Positions 46,785 through 61,170 are shown, numbered from the stretch's first letter. The stretch: DNA of 64,000 nt from Spirodela intermedia (GCA_902729315.2 LR746267.1:7008424-7072423); one strand, 5' to 3'. Numbers and translations are program-made. Notes: generated by a model not told the origin, from the letters alone.

Positions 46785-49700
46785 CTAGAGAGGATCGCCG
46801 CCGCTCCCGTTTCGAGAGTCCGATGCGAGTCGTCTCCAGAAATACTTCCCGCAGAAGGGCTCGGCGATCTCCGGGTACGTCTTCCTGACGAAATTCTCCA
46901 TGCACTTTAGGTATGAGAAATCCGCGCTGGATCCGTCGCTAGAGACCACGAAGAAGCATCTAGTCTCTGGGAAACTCTCGGGCTTGCCAACCTGCCAAAC
47001 CCGCAGCGGGGAGGCACACCGAACAAAGAGATGTGCGATTAAGAAAGAAAAATAACCTCTAATTACCGTCGAAATTGCTCTGGAAAATCTGGGAGGATTT
47101 ATTTTTTCAGTATAATATTAATGTGATGGAAAATATCATGCAGATAGATATAGTAATTAATGGCAGGGAAGAACATATAGCAGAAAGGTCGTCCCCCCTG
47201 TTGGCCATACCGTAACGTAGTCAACCTCGCCTGCTACCTTTGAGCTCCTATCTGGATGGTACCGGAATACGTTATCCAGTATGTATGACTGATCATCCGG
47301 AGAGAGCCTGTCCCCATCGCTATACCTGGGCAGCATGTCACTGTCACTAAAGATACAGCATGATGTCGAACAGAATGCACATCAAAAGCATCATTATCAA
47401 CGCCATGGGAGCTCCAGAAAAGTTCAATGTCATACACCACGAGTCATATCTCCGGCAGTTAATTCACACTTATTTTTCTAGCTCCTGCTCTCACCTGGGG
47501 TTTTCTTGTTCATTAGAGAAAGAATAGAGGGGCCACATTGTTGCCTAAATGGGTCTCTTACCGGGAGAGGAAGTTCAACAGGAGGGAGGAAAACATTGGA
47601 TATTTTCCTCCTGTTCTTCTCTTTGTCCATTACCTGGACAGTTTCTCCTCGCTGTTCTTTTCATTTGCTTCCCTGAGAAAATTTCCCAAGGAGAAGTGAA
47701 CACAAAGGAGGAAGGAAAATGTTCAGAGCCCAACCCAGTTTACTGCTTTCCCTTGGGGACTAGTGGCTTTGACTCATGGCTCAAGGCAATTCTAGGTTTA
47801 TTTCAATTATGTAGCTAGAATCATGGGAGAAACCGTATCAAAATCCTCAAAGTTTCTAGGAAATTGAACAAAGTTGGCTCAAACTATGATAGTTAAATGG
47901 ATCAGAGAACCTAAGAACATGTTGAGAATTGAAATATTAAAGGGATGAACTCATCTACAAGAGTTGAATAGAAATAATGGTCTGCTTATAGTGTATATAT
48001 TCTTCACGTCTTCCTGATCCAAACACTTTCATGAGAGGTCATACATACAGGGAGACGCAAATGCAAGTTAAAGAATAGAGATTGAAGCAGAAATGAGGAA
48101 GTAGCCCCCCAAAACAGTACCTTGACTGACGAAGAATCCGTCTTACAGACTGCACAACTGGTTCAACATCAGCAAGAATTTTCTCCTCCTCAGAAGAGAA
48201 AGAGTCCAGTCGTTGCTTCGTTGAAGTCATTCTGTTTTCTCCTCTGTGTGCTGATTGTCGTTGACTATCCTTCCATCCACTTGGATCTGACATGTTTCGC
48301 CTGGCCTTCCGGATTGACTTCTCGGAAGCACAAGGGTCGTTTGACTTCTGGCTGACACCGGTGGTGCTCTCCCAAGCATGTAAATTTTCTTTGGACCCCT
48401 CCTGACTTCCCCACTGGGTCTCTGATCCACTTTTTCTCCGATCGCCTGCATTACTCTTGTCATCTGAACCGACATTCGCCGACCATTTGGTCCTTTCTCT
48501 GTCTGGTTCATGCCTCTGCCAAGATTTCGGCTCATCTCGGCTACTTTGCTTCGGATCCCGAACAGTTGACCGTTGCTCATCCCAGGAAATTCCTCCTCGA
48601 GCCACCACGTCAGCTGATGAATCTTCTACCCTGCCCACATCACTCCAACTCTGATTTCCCCATGCATCAGAAGGATCAGATTGCTTCTTAGCACTACTCC
48701 ACTGCTCCCAGCCATCTGATTGGGGGGCAGAGGCTCCACCACACTCCCAGTCTGAACACCCTAGATGAAATTCCCCACCTTGACTCGCTCTGGGGCTCTC
48801 GTCAAAACCAAGCCTTGAGAGACGCGGATCATGCTCAGGAGATGACACCATCTCATACTCATCAAGATCATCAATATCAACACCCAGTGATGCAGAGCCC
48901 TTCCCCTTCTCGCCAGATGCTTCCCTCACCAGATGGAGAAAGCTGTAGACATCTCCGTCAACATCTTCAACCTCCGCCATCTGATCAAAACCGGTGGATG
49001 TTTATTGATCAAGATCTCTTCATTGAAAAATGAAATATAAGGTTACCTTCTTCTTATCCCACATGATTTGAAAGTGTCCTCCTGTACCAATGGCCACACG
49101 TTTACCCCACGAACACGCTGCGACTACACTGGACAAAGAATCTCTGTGGCACTTTTCGGCTGCCCTCTCGAAGCACTTCAGTGGGGTCTAGAGATTATCA
49201 GAGTAGGTCCAGTCCAAGATTAGGAAAATGTTATTTGAGAAACAATATTTGTAAAAATGAAACATTTAGAAGGAAAAAAAAAGAAAAAACATTTTCCTGT
49301 AAAGGGCACCTGAATTTATCAGTGCCTCTGTAAAGGGCACCTGAATATATCAGTGACTGTAAAGGGCACCTTGTTCAGGTGCCCTTTACAGAGGCACCTT
49401 GTTCCGCTCCCTCACAGAATCACTTACCAAGAGTGTTGCCTCTGTAAAGGGCACCTGAACATCCAGGGAGCGGAACAAGGATTTGAAGCCAGCAGTGTAG
49501 AAGCCGATGACCCGTCCCGAGCAGGTCATGCAGTGAACAACAAGCAACGGGTGCTGCTTGAGGATGCCCTTCGACACATTGCTAACGGCTGTAGACAGAC
49601 GCTGAGAAGACAGCCACACAATCAAATCACAATCTGTATGAGGAACTGAATGAAAATTAAACTGCCATTTTATGCATTTCCATGAAAGATCAAGAGGGGA

Positions 49701-52700
49701 AGAAAAATTAAATCTCTTTATCTCCACAATCACCCTAGGAAAGGGAAAATGAAACCCAAAACTCTTTTTCTTTGCTCGAAAGAGAGAAGGTGAAACTCAA
49801 ATGGATGAATGTAGCCCCCTCATGCTTCCATTGCACACAAAAAACATCTATCAAACCATTGCAGGATGTTGCAAGATGAATGTAGCCCATCATGCATGGA
49901 TTGTTCTTAATCTATGGTTCCTTGCTTGAATTCAATCCCGATCTGATGGGAAAGTCTGGATTAGGATTTGATGGGATGTGCTGAACCCCGTTTATACCGT
50001 CAGATTCCAATCCTTAGATCTTGTTTTGCTACAATGATTATCAGATCATTCCCACACAGGAGAACATAACACAAGCAAAATGCTTGATTATGTAAAGATT
50101 AGGATGAACAATCTAGAACACAGTTCATTCCCTTTTGAGTGTAAATTTGATCCAGTACTCAAACCCTCCCCCCTTTAGGCGGAAGACAACATATTTGCTT
50201 TGCTCCAAAAAGTTATTACTGAAGATGATTAGCTGAAAGAATCAATTAGAAGAAAACCACTCCTTCAGCGAGAGCTATAGCATGCAGCAGAAAACATAAA
50301 AATAAATAATATTTATTTCCGGGTTTAATAACAAGAAAAATAACAGAAAAATAATAAAACCTGCACCAGATTGACATTTGCTGGCATCCATACATAGATA
50401 TGCTTCTTCAGGGAATGAAAACTGGCAGCAAAAGAATATCTTGGATCACCTGAATAGACTGGTCAAAAGCAGAAGAAATGCCGAGATAATCTTGAATTTG
50501 TTGAATGCCGTATGGGATGCTCCGTGTTGTGTCAATCAGATGCATTAATGGCAGGCAACAATCGACGGCAACCCTCCATGCATCCCCATTTTTTTTGGCC
50601 ATATCTTTCTCGATGACGACCTCAAGGGCCACTTCACCTGCGGTTCTTTTGCTTGAAGTCCCAACCCAAGGGGTTGTACCTGGACTGACCCAGATGATCT
50701 TGGTTGAATGCACTCGAGGATCACCTTAATGGAGACCGACGGAGGAGACAAAAAGTGAGTTCCACCATGAATTTACCAGACAGCGATTGAGGACAAAAAC
50801 GTTGACAGCAGTTTTAAGCCTGGGATTTTCTTCAAGCATCGATTCTTGTTATGATGGTTTGAGTTTTCATTGAAGTACGTTGAGGATTCCAGCAGACATT
50901 TCTATCTGCATACAATTCTCAGTCTTGGCGTGATGATGGAGATGTTACTTCAGATTTCACCAAGAAAGAAAAGTTCATCACACAAAATTGTTAAAACTCC
51001 AATTCGATCCTTTTTTTTTTTTTTTTTAATCATCAGATGGATGATGAGTTGGAAACTCTTCTTATGAACAGTGAAACGTTGGGTTTCCTTTGAATCTCAT
51101 GGGGCTTGGTGGATGGAGATTCGATATTTCCTATCTTATTCATATATATGGTGAGGCCACTGAGCTGTGATTAATTAAGACTAGATTAATATCAGTTAGG
51201 GGAGAGGGGGAGATGAAGCTAGTACCGGATGAAAATGTTAAGCAAATTACCAAAAAAAAAGAAAAAAAAAGAAAGTAATGAAGCATCAAATATCTTTACC
51301 TTTGATAGCAGTATCCAACAAAATAGGGCAGATTACATTGGCCATTGTATCTATTGTTCTCTTCATGTCTTTGACGCAGTGATCAACATTTGGATCATGG
51401 TAGAAGAACTGTAAGCATGGAGATGGGGATACCTGATGACAAGCTTTATGGGGATCCCAACTGCAGCATTTACTAAAACATAGATTCAACGTAAATGAGC
51501 AGAATATGACTTGTTGATTTCTTCTGTATGAATAGAATAACATAGTTGAATAGAAGACAGAGCTGTAGCATAAGAGATATTTTCGTCGAAAGAAGAAAAA
51601 GGAATAAATCAATAGTAATACCAACCTGGGATACAGAAAGACCTTCTTTACCATTTGACTGAGACTCTTTCTTTTCTTTCCAAAAGAGCGCATGGCATCC
51701 AAGCACTTATGGTAGATGTTATCCACCTTACAGTTTAATCCATCCAATTTCAGCTGCCCAAGAGGATATGTTTTTATCACAAAAACGAGACCTTTAGGTC
51801 AATGGATTTCCAACTTCTAAGAGAGATGAGAATAAAAAGTAGTAAATCTTGAACTACGAGAAGGGGGGAAAAACCTGATCAAGATGAATATGAGCCATCA
51901 GGCCCTGAACAACATCCTTAGATCCGGGTAAAATTATTCGTTTTTTGTATCTGAAAATAGAAAAAAAAAAAAAGCAATAGCGAAACATATGAAGGTTCAG
52001 AATGAGTCGTTTTCTCTAGTGAGAACCCACAGCTAAAAATGAAGATCACATAAATCACGGAACCAGATGATGATGGACAAGTATCCTTTTGTCAAAGAGA
52101 CATTTGTGTCAAAGTTACAAGGATCATTCTTAGACAATTTGGTATGTGAATTGGATTGACTTTCCTTGGTCCTAATTTTTAATTTTTTTTCCAATAAGTA
52201 AACATTAAGGGAAAGAAAACATCCAATATTGATATGAAGATGTAAGGTACAATCATGCTCTTTACCGAAGATTATCCAACCATACATGATGTTGCCTCCA
52301 TAAACTTACTATGATGATCCACCACTAGAAAGAGTAATCATAAAGGAAACATTTTAAAGCCTAGGGTGCTTTTAGTTTGAATGTGAACAGGGTAGTGAGA
52401 ATATAAAATTACTAGATAGCACCATTAACCATAAAAATCAAAGAAAATTTTTTTTTAAAGAAAAATGATGAGCAAAACCAGCAGATGGTTATAACCCTAT
52501 CGATAACCAGATAGATGTTAGTCCGGAGTACATACTCGATTGAGAAATCTACAGCACAATTCCTCAAAGCGACTTTCTTCAAGAAGGAACAGACTGCACT
52601 CACTGCCCGTTCCTTACAAGAGCTTTTCCCACAAAAGCAGTCATTCATGTAAAGTATCACCCGCCGACTCGCAGCATCACTCTTAAAACTAACTTTTGAA

Positions 52701-55700
52701 AGTAGAACTTCCTGTTGACACACAAGTACATTACATAAGACATGTGAAAGAAAGAGGATGCGAGCACAGCAAGAACAACATGCAGATCTTCACCTTCATC
52801 AGCTCCCAAGATGATTTTGTGCTCTGAGAAGGATTAAGCACTGCCTTATAAGCTAGATTAGATATAGCTGTGGCAGCTAAAACCCCCACTGGTTCTCCAG
52901 CAGTTACATTGCCGAAAGCACTGGAACCCTCATCCAATCCGTATTCAAACAGAACTACTGAGTTTGTGCAAAGATTTCTAACAGTCCCATCATAGCACAC
53001 AACTACATCTCGAAGAATTGACATTAAATTTTTAAATAGAGTTCCTGGTTCAGTTAACCCAGCAGAAGAGCGAATGATCACTTCTCTACTATCTACAGAA
53101 TGGACCAACTCCTCATAGGGATCCAAACCATGGAAAAAGGAATTGCCAATCAAACCGTAAGCTTTAGTGGGGCAATGAACACCATCATGTTGATATTTAT
53201 TCATAAAGTGTGAATATATATCATCAACCAGCGCAGGTGAATAAAGCTTGTCCCTGTCAGAAAGTTGGAGGCCAATAAATCCAAGTTGTTGAATAACCTT
53301 AGAAATAGTTGAATCACTACTTGAATCAATCAAGCAACCCAATGAAGAATGCTTATGTACAAAATTTACGACTGGGATTTTAATCCCCTTCAGGTGATTC
53401 TCAAGTTGAGAATCAAGAAGTTCATTGTATGTGCTCCTTAGTTGATAAAGAAGAGGAAAACTCCGCTCAATATTTCTCCTTAAGTTATCCCTGACCTCTT
53501 TGGGGATGTTAAAATCCCTTAGGCAAATGCTGAACCCCTCTAGGGATAGAAACTCCATCAGTAAAGGCTGGAGCAAATTAAAGAACCTGAGAACTTGCTT
53601 CTGGCCTTTCAAAGATAAAATTGAGGTGGCAATTTCTGTCATTGTTGACTGCAAAGAGTCCCTCTCAAAACCTAGCATCACAATTTCGCTCTTCCTGATT
53701 AAATACTTCTCTCCACAACAGTCTAGGAGAGGAGGTAGTGCAACCTGCAAAATTTGTGTGCCTGTCCAAAACGAACCCTCATTAGAAGCTTTGTACAAAG
53801 CTGGACGAGGCAAAATGGAGCATGCAAACATCCCTAATTGCTGCGCTGTTGCCTTCTTCAAGAAGTATGTTCTCTGCATCAGTTTCAGTGCCAGCAACGA
53901 GTCTTTGACAAATTCCAGATTCAAGGTACCACAGTGTGAACTAAGACACTGCTGTTGAACACTGAATAGCTCCTTAGCTTCTGATTTCGCAGCAAGTGAC
54001 TGAGGATAAAAGATGTGAATGCAATCCCCATCGAAGTCTGCTCCTAAGGGAGCACAAACCAGAGGATTGATCTTCACAGTGCTATCATTGTGAACATAAA
54101 CTGAGAAAGCTTGAAGTGAATGTCCATGTGTACTTGGCGGCCTATTGACAAAGACAACATCGCCATCCATAACTCTACGATGAACGACTTGGCCAACTTT
54201 GACGGAAGTGTGCCGCATTGGACCAACACCAATAGCGTAAGTAAATGAACCATCTTTATATGTCACACACTGGTGATTATCAACGATTTCCTGCAACCAT
54301 CTCATATTGTGAATTGTAACCCTTTCTTCAAATGTGACCTTTCTGGCGATTTCCAATGGTAAGCCAATTTCATTGACTCCCTTATATGTGTCCCCAGTTA
54401 TCACACACCGAGAAGAGAACCCAGAAGACTTTCTGATAAATAGCGTTCTCATTTTCTCAAGCCATTTTTTGCTGTAAACCCCACTTTCTTCCAAACGCAC
54501 AAATTTCCTCATAATATCATGACGTGACTTCAAAGTATTATGCCAGATAATTCAGGAGCAGAGTGAAGAAACAACATAAAAAAAAACTTTTAGCTGGAAT
54601 TTAACGTTGGAGAGAAAATCAACAAGCCACAAGAGTGTCTTAGTCACCTGAAAACCACATACCTTCTGTGTGCCCCTAAGATGTATGTATAGCAAAATAG
54701 CAGCCTGCAAGTCATTGGATTCAAATTCATAGGACTCAAAATTCGGAGAGCCAGACCTTGATCTTTTGATGAGTTCAATTTTGTTAAGGACTCTTCTCAG
54801 CATGGAAAGAGAAGTGTCCTAGAACACAATAGAGAATATCACATCGAGGAATCAAACACAACTCAAATAGACAAACGTAGATGAAACTCTTAATCAGACT
54901 TACAGAGGACATCATGCTTTTTCCATCTGCATAATCTGCTGAATATAGACAATTTGGAGGAACAGGAAGAGACTGCATTATAAAACCCTTCTGTGGATAA
55001 AATCCTTTGCTAGCAAGCTTTTTTCTTGTGTCTTCTGAAATTTCGTTCAGAATGTTAAGAGCCTAAAAGCGAGAAGAATGTTAGCTCTCATGACAATTCC
55101 ATTACTCAAATAAAGTGTGAGAGAGAGATAAAAGATTGGAGCTCAAAAAAATCGCAAATCCAGATCAGTAATAATAGATACCGTCAATATTCAATAAGAA
55201 CGCAACGTTTACTTCTTTTCACATGTCCACTGCTAAAATTCATATCTTCACAGATGTATATGTTTATAAATTCAGAGATTCAACCGTTTAGACAATCTAG
55301 CTCCCACGAAGCTCCTACCAGGCGCCAGCACTGACATCAATCGAGATAGGATTAATGCTCGTAGTTGCAGCATGATAAATAAAATTCTTAAGATTTTTTT
55401 TAGAATATTTGAATGCCAGATATTACTCCCTGCAGATAGACAGGGAATTAGTTCATACTGGCTCAGAATCAGCCAAACCAGAGTTGATTTTGGATAGCCG
55501 ATTCCAATGCACATCCAATGTTTGCGAACTTTGGTTTCACTACCACAAAAAGATTACACTAAAAAAAAATCAAAAGAAGTTCTTCATGTTTCTTATCTCA
55601 AAGAGATCCTGCTTGAAGATAGATTACATGAATGAGAGTCTAAAAAATAATACCGGAATATTACATGAAATTGTATATGAGAGACAGAAAATTGTACTTC

Positions 55701-58700
55701 ATAAGGGAGTAAAGGGCGACAGTATGAGTCACCATAGCGAAATCCATATCTTCCTAAAAAATTCCAGAAGCCATCTCGAAATGTGGCCTTTGAAACTGCT
55801 TTCAATTCTAGGCCAACAGCACCATCAACGGTCTTCACTTCGGTTACAGATACCGGGGGAAGTTCCTGAAAATATGAAATCAGCGAAATAAAGTGAATGG
55901 CAGATCATGACGAAATTGGCAGGTTATTAAGCTTCAAAAGAGGATTTACCAAAAATAACAAGAAGATACCCTAAGCCTGGAGATAAAATTGACAAGAGTC
56001 GGGGGTACAGAGAATTATTTTTTTAAAAGCATGATCAAGGTACAATCAACCTCCATTTTTTATCACATGACTATACTTCTGGCAATTTAAAAGACTTTCA
56101 GCATAACCTCATAGCACTAGGTGCAGCACCTAGATCTTCTCTGAAGTAAATGTTAAGCATAGTACAGGTAAACAAATCTCATTGAAAAATAAAAATATTC
56201 ATATTCACTTAAGAAATAATGGTATGCATGCATAAGTATGGGAGACTAGATCAAGGATTTAAAGCACCCTTTGTCAAATGTTGTTTAGAACATACCAGAT
56301 GTGAGATCCTAAAGAAGATCTAGAACATACAACGAAAATCAGTGAAATAACCACAACAGTTAAAAACTGTATAATGATTCGATTAACCAATAGTATTGGA
56401 CAGGAACAAACAATCTACAGAAACTGAAAAAATTCATCATTCTAAATAAAAAAACAGATGAATCCTCTCCTTAGAATAAAAAATAATGCACAATATAAAT
56501 TAAATATTACATTTAAAAATAATTTTTAAGTCACTACTTTTAAATATTGCAATGAGTTAAATAGAAACCAATTAATACGTTACAGAAACATAAAATTGTT
56601 GGCGTCTGTTAGGTATTTTACTTTATTCAGAAAGGTATTCTACACTTAGTCAACATGCAAAACATTCAAGTTAAAAATCCGGTTCCTAGGATCATAGAAA
56701 GTCAGATACAGCTTATTTCGGCTTGAATCAATTTTCAAATGAAAATTGAAAACACAAAGGATACAATCTCACTCACCAACCCCAAGAATTAAAGACGAGA
56801 AAAAATCTACAGTCATCTGTGTTTCACTTGTACTCAGGTGATAGAATGGTAGTGTTATTGGCATTCTTAACTGCCTTGAGCTCACCTTCCAGGAGCTTGT
56901 GCAATTTTTACTGAAACCAAAAATTTAAAAAAGAAGCCAGGAAGGAAGCAAGGTGCCGGTCTTTTCTTCTTTTTCCACAAGTTTTCTTACCCACAAATGT
57001 TTTCTATAATGTCCAAAGCTTCGGTAAATCAAAACCATCCCATCCATAGGATACCAAAGAATATCCAACAACATCCAACAGGATCAAGGACCAAGACTTC
57101 CCCCTAATTATAACACCCTTTTCGCAACTTTTTTAAGTTGTGAGGGTTTCCAAAGTCAGTATTTCTGCATAACGACTGTCTATAGAAATACCATGCAATA
57201 CCCAATACGAGGCGATTTGCAAGATGGAGGGAGAAAACTTTGGATTATCCTTATTGGAGCCATTCTAAGAAAAGTTTGCCTCAAAAGAACGAGAATGGGA
57301 GATAATATTCTAAAATTCAAACCGTTGAACGATCGTCATTTTTCAGAAGCTGTAGGAGAGCATGGATCATCATTTCATATGTTGTGAAACCTAGAAATTT
57401 TCTTTGAACGTCAAGCCCCTGGAAGTACAGTGGAGCGAGATCGAGGATGTGGATTGATTCCAAAAGAATTACGTTGAAACTAACATCAGATAGCAAACAA
57501 ATCTATAGTGCTGAATATTACTATCCTCTACAGATGTGAGAACAATGAAAGGAAATATCAATTTTCCTTCACTCACGTCTAATACATTATTGTCAAAACA
57601 TCGTATTCTCTAGAGGAGAATCTGGCTGCATGAAAATTTTCCAAAGACGTTTCTTCCCTAAAAAATCATCTGTCTTAAATAGCCTACCTTAAATAACCTG
57701 TTCTCGTAACTAACACTGTTCTCGTCACTTAGATAACCTACCTGGCTAAAATTCAAGAGAACAAACACTTCTCTTTGTTGCTTCTTTCTTTCTTATCCAC
57801 CCAACTATCGTAATGGAGACCTACCCCTCTATGTACCTTCTATTGCATCGATAAAATAGTGATTGTATTACGAACTTCAGGATAAAGGGTAAGAGAGCCC
57901 TATTCGCTGACATCCACCGCATAAACTTGATGGAATGACAAAGCAGCAAAAAATGTAAAGTGTCAAGTGTCAAGAATGCATAAAGGACAATAGTCCGAAT
58001 ACGGTTAAACAGATAAATCACAAAACAATATAAAAGTAATGCGAGAAAACCAATGATTAAGCAAGTAAACAGATGCTTTTCAGAGATTACCGGACAGTAC
58101 AAACAAGAACTTCTATGCTTCTTTCCTCCAAGGTTGTGACTAACCTGAAAATTTATAACATTTTCCAGACAGGTCATAAAGATGGCTAGGAAAAAATACA
58201 GTTCAAGACCCACAAGATTCATCATAGGGAGAAAAAATTATGAGGTAATAGATTGATTGCGGGGATATCAGCCAGAAACATTACTGTTTGTGGGCAGAAT
58301 TAGGTTGTCCCACCCCAAAGCATGCATCAGAATCACAGGAGAGGGAACAAGTCCAAGCAAGTATGACTGTAGAAATATATGGCTCGTACAAACCATCGGA
58401 CAAGAAAAAACCCATGTAACAAAGTTGTGCAAGTGTGTGTGTGTGCAGGTGCAAATGGGAACAGCTATATCTCGATGAAAAGGGAGATAAGAAGAGTGCT
58501 TTCATAAATGATCATAAGCCCATATATTTTCTATCAAGGAATTAATTATTTTTTCACAAGTAATTCCACAGTCATTACTTAGCCCAAGAAGACAACATGA
58601 CTAATAAAATCACTCATCTCTATCTACAAAATGGGCTAGTCAAGGTTATCGTTGACTAAGTTCCCTGACAATCAATTACTGAAGGAAAAATCCCAAATGG

Positions 58701-60021
58701 TCATGTACCCAGTTCAGGCCAAAACCGTGCCAGATTTGAGAATTGAAGAAGCTAGTGTTGTCCAACTCGAGGGGAGGAAAAACAAAAGAAAGGAATTTAA
58801 GGGAAGAAGGAAATAACAAAGAAAACTTGACAAGGGAAGCATTTATACAGTTTTGAATCGTCCCCTAACAGACTTCTTTTAGAACAAAAGAAATTCTAAA
58901 AGCATGCATTCCCACAAAAGGTGATCGTAGTGAGATCCTGCAAGCTGCCATATGATGTAATGTGCTGTCCTGAAAGCTGTTGTTTGAATCCCTGCAGATT
59001 GGGAAGACGGAATCAATTATTGTATCTGATTTGACACCCTGCTCAATGCACTCGCACAGAGTTTGTGTAGAGGAATCATGGTAAGGGATACTATTACTAG
59101 CTTCGCTCTGAGCAACTCGCAGAGATTTTTAGGGCCCCTACGACATCATCAGGAGAAGGAGAGTTCTTCTGGCAAAAGAGCATCAATTTTAGCAAGGATG
59201 GGAAGCTTAAAGGAGTCTGCTCTCTCCGACAGGAATATTTCTACGAGAAGTAGAAAATCAAAGAACCAAGAAAATGAATATTCACCAGAAACGACAATGC
59301 AATAGAAGAAAATATGTTTAATCATTTTATCTTGTATATATAAGTTTTACAGTTTTACCTTCCCCTTCTTCATTCTCAGGCACTTCAAACATAGGAGGTT
59401 TAATATATTCTTCAATTCATAAACATGACAAGGATGGTATATGGGTATGGGCAATGCCACATATCCGAAATGACCTGCCACAATAAAAGATGACTACCAT
59501 CATCAGGGATGCCATGAAAGCGTAAGGAATAGGTAACTTTAATATAAAACCGGCCAAAATATACACCTTCACATTCCCCATGTTCAGTGGTCCCACAAGC
59601 TTCACATTTGCCTGACTCCAATGGAAGACCAAGGAACGGATTCGTTAGCTGATTAGGATGGCTTATAGGGCAATCATTTGCACAGGAAGAGCGCTGAAAA
59701 TGAAAGGATGAAGTTTAATTAAGTCCACGCTCAGAGAAACTTGAATGGAAGGATTCACATTTTTTTCAGGAAGAATAAACGGTTAATATATTGGTAGAAA
59801 ACGCATTGGTTAGTTCAAAGAAAACACTATAGATAATAAACTCAGGCTACCATTCCACATATCCCATCTCCAATGAAAATAGATAATAAGACCGCTGTAA
59901 GATATAAAATTTTAAGAAACGATGCAACATTACGTACAATTTCCTCGGCAGTCGCAAGTCTGAAAGTGATCTCACGAACAGTACCGTCCAGTATAAGAGG
60001 AAATGCGACGTCGTCCTTCAT
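46785..60021 (-). CDS. NRPE1: Largest subunit of RNA polymerase V, 18 exons
   Basis: NRPE1 is the catalytic subunit of the plant-specific polymerase that makes scaffold RNAs for RNA-directed DNA methylation. Exons: 59938-60021, 59567-59693, 59359-59474, 58091-58144, 55698-55865, 54904-55062, 54663-54818, 52794-54527, 52536-52711, 51875-51950, 51626-51753, 51300-51472, 50450-50724, 49428-49601, 49047-49187, 48121-48980, 47211-47325, 46785-46991. They join in frame to about 1640 residues, against 1976 in Arabidopsis. The N-terminus has the zinc motif CEACGTTEHGECEGH. The metal-A site GADFDGDCIH is intact (Asp at about 452, 454 and 456; 54,024-54,038), with the Pol V-type CIH in place of the EMN of Pol I-III. 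The 1.7-kb exon 8 ends SSWELMK. The C-terminal tail has an acidic, Ser-rich stretch with only four WG/GW pairs, then SFSSEEEKILADVEP and a DeCL (DUF3223) domain (PETRCFFVVSSDG). The protein ends just after it. The ATG at 60,021 fits the family better than the in-frame one at 60,057. Confidence 0.93.
49373..49460 (-). other. Perfect inverted repeat spanning the NRPE1 exon 14 donor
   Basis: Arms of 24 nt at 49,373-49,396 (intron) and 49,437-49,460 (exon 14) are exact reverse complements. The 40-nt loop contains the exon 14 5' splice site (GT at 49,426-49,427 on the minus strand). A second interleaved pair of 15 nt (49,397-49,411 with 49,467-49,481) is also complementary. Further direct partial copies of the exon phrase TGCCCTTTACAG lie deeper in the intron to about 49,298. 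Confidence 0.9.
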
Positions 60022-60160
60022 CGCTTCAACCACGTGAGCTAGAAGCAACGGCTGCACGCCAAAAGATCAGCGGAGACAAACATCATAGAGTACTCAGAAA
60101 GAACGAAGGACGATCACCAGAACGAGAGAGTAATCCAACTGACGTTATCCAACTGAACGT

Positions 60161-60168
60161 TATATATA
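60161..60168 (-). promoter_or_regulatory. TATA box of NRPE1
   Basis: A TATATATA core on the minus strand lies about 100 bp before the ATG at 60,057 and 140 bp before the one at 60,021. This leaves a short leader without an evident intron. Confidence 0.5.
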
Positions 60169-60397
60169 CTCACCCGCCAACACTGGGAAACGACGAAAGA
60201 AAGCCACGAAGCATAAGAACGTGAGAAAAGCTACAGAAAGATGGCCCAGGAAGCTGGAAGGATTCCGAAAAGCCAAACGAACAGAGGAAGATCATGCATG
60301 TAGAAACGGGTCAAACTATATTGCAAAGAGGCATAGTAGCCACCAAGAATTCTGTTCGGTGGACTACGGAGGGAGCCAGCACCAGTGAGGCTCCCCA

Positions 60398-60398
<1 letters not shown>

Positions 60399-60438
<40 letters not shown>
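60399..60438. repeat. (GA)n tract upstream of NRPE1
   Basis: A GA dinucleotide run about 240 bp upstream of the predicted TATA box. On the minus strand it is a CT tract. GA/CT repeats are common in plant promoters and can recruit BBR/BPC factors. Confidence 0.85.
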
Positions 60439-60439
<1 letters not shown>

Positions 60440-61170
60440 CTACGAGAGGTTCTCTGAAACTAGAACGAAATGGTTTTTTCTCTCAGTCAGGGAACGACAG
60501 TACTGAGTCTGTTGCCGGAGATTCTAGAACGAAGCAGCGAGAGAGAGAGAGATTAGCCATCCGGCTCCAGTCACACTGGTACAAATCTGCCCCTGGAATT
60601 CGCAAATTTGCAGTGGTATCCAATCTTTTTTCCCTTTTACATTTTTTGAAAAAGAATGGTTTATCGAGTATATCGGGATAATAGACACTATTAGAAACGA
60701 ACCAAATTTATGATAATTTTATGAATAAAAATATAATTTAAATGGGTTAATATGACACGTCATTTTTTCCACTCATTCCATGAGCCATTGTTCATCCTTA
60801 CGAAGGGAAATTATTGCAAAAATAAAAAACCTTCGAAATAAAAATAATTCTAATAATTTTTTTATAAAATGAGGAAGAGAGAAAGTATCAGGGAAAAAAT
60901 TATGAAGACGGCGTTTAAATCAAATATGAGTATAAGCCAAGAATCCAACAGCTCCAGTTGACCGCCGAGCTTTTCTACAATTGGAAGCAGATGAGAAGAT
61001 AGAGAAATAGTATAAGCCACCGCTGGCTTACAAGGTCAACGGAGGCTCTCTTGAGTATGATCTCGTGATAGGTGACGATCCCAGCTTCCCTCTGCTGAAG
61101 AAAACCCCAGCCCAAACGTGAGCCTGCTGGTATATAACACCATGGAGCTGGAGAAAAAAAAAGGGGTTGA

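Noticed and set aside
46375-46905. Minus-strand frame of 176 codons at the NRPE1 3' end
   Set aside because: It is out of frame with the DeCL domain exon, which ends at 46,785, and runs through a CT tract.
48122-48654. Plus-strand frames opposite the NRPE1 tail
   Set aside because: They are antisense shadows of exon 16, with no independent coding signal.
53500-53958. Plus-strand frame of 152 codons
   Set aside because: It is the antisense shadow of the large NRPE1 exon 8.
46785-60021. NRPD1 (RNA polymerase IV) as the identity of this gene
   Set aside because: The ADFDGDCIHIFYPQ form of the metal-A site, the WG/GW-bearing tail and the upstream SSWELMK block fit NRPE1. NRPD1 also has a DeCL domain, so that domain alone would not decide.
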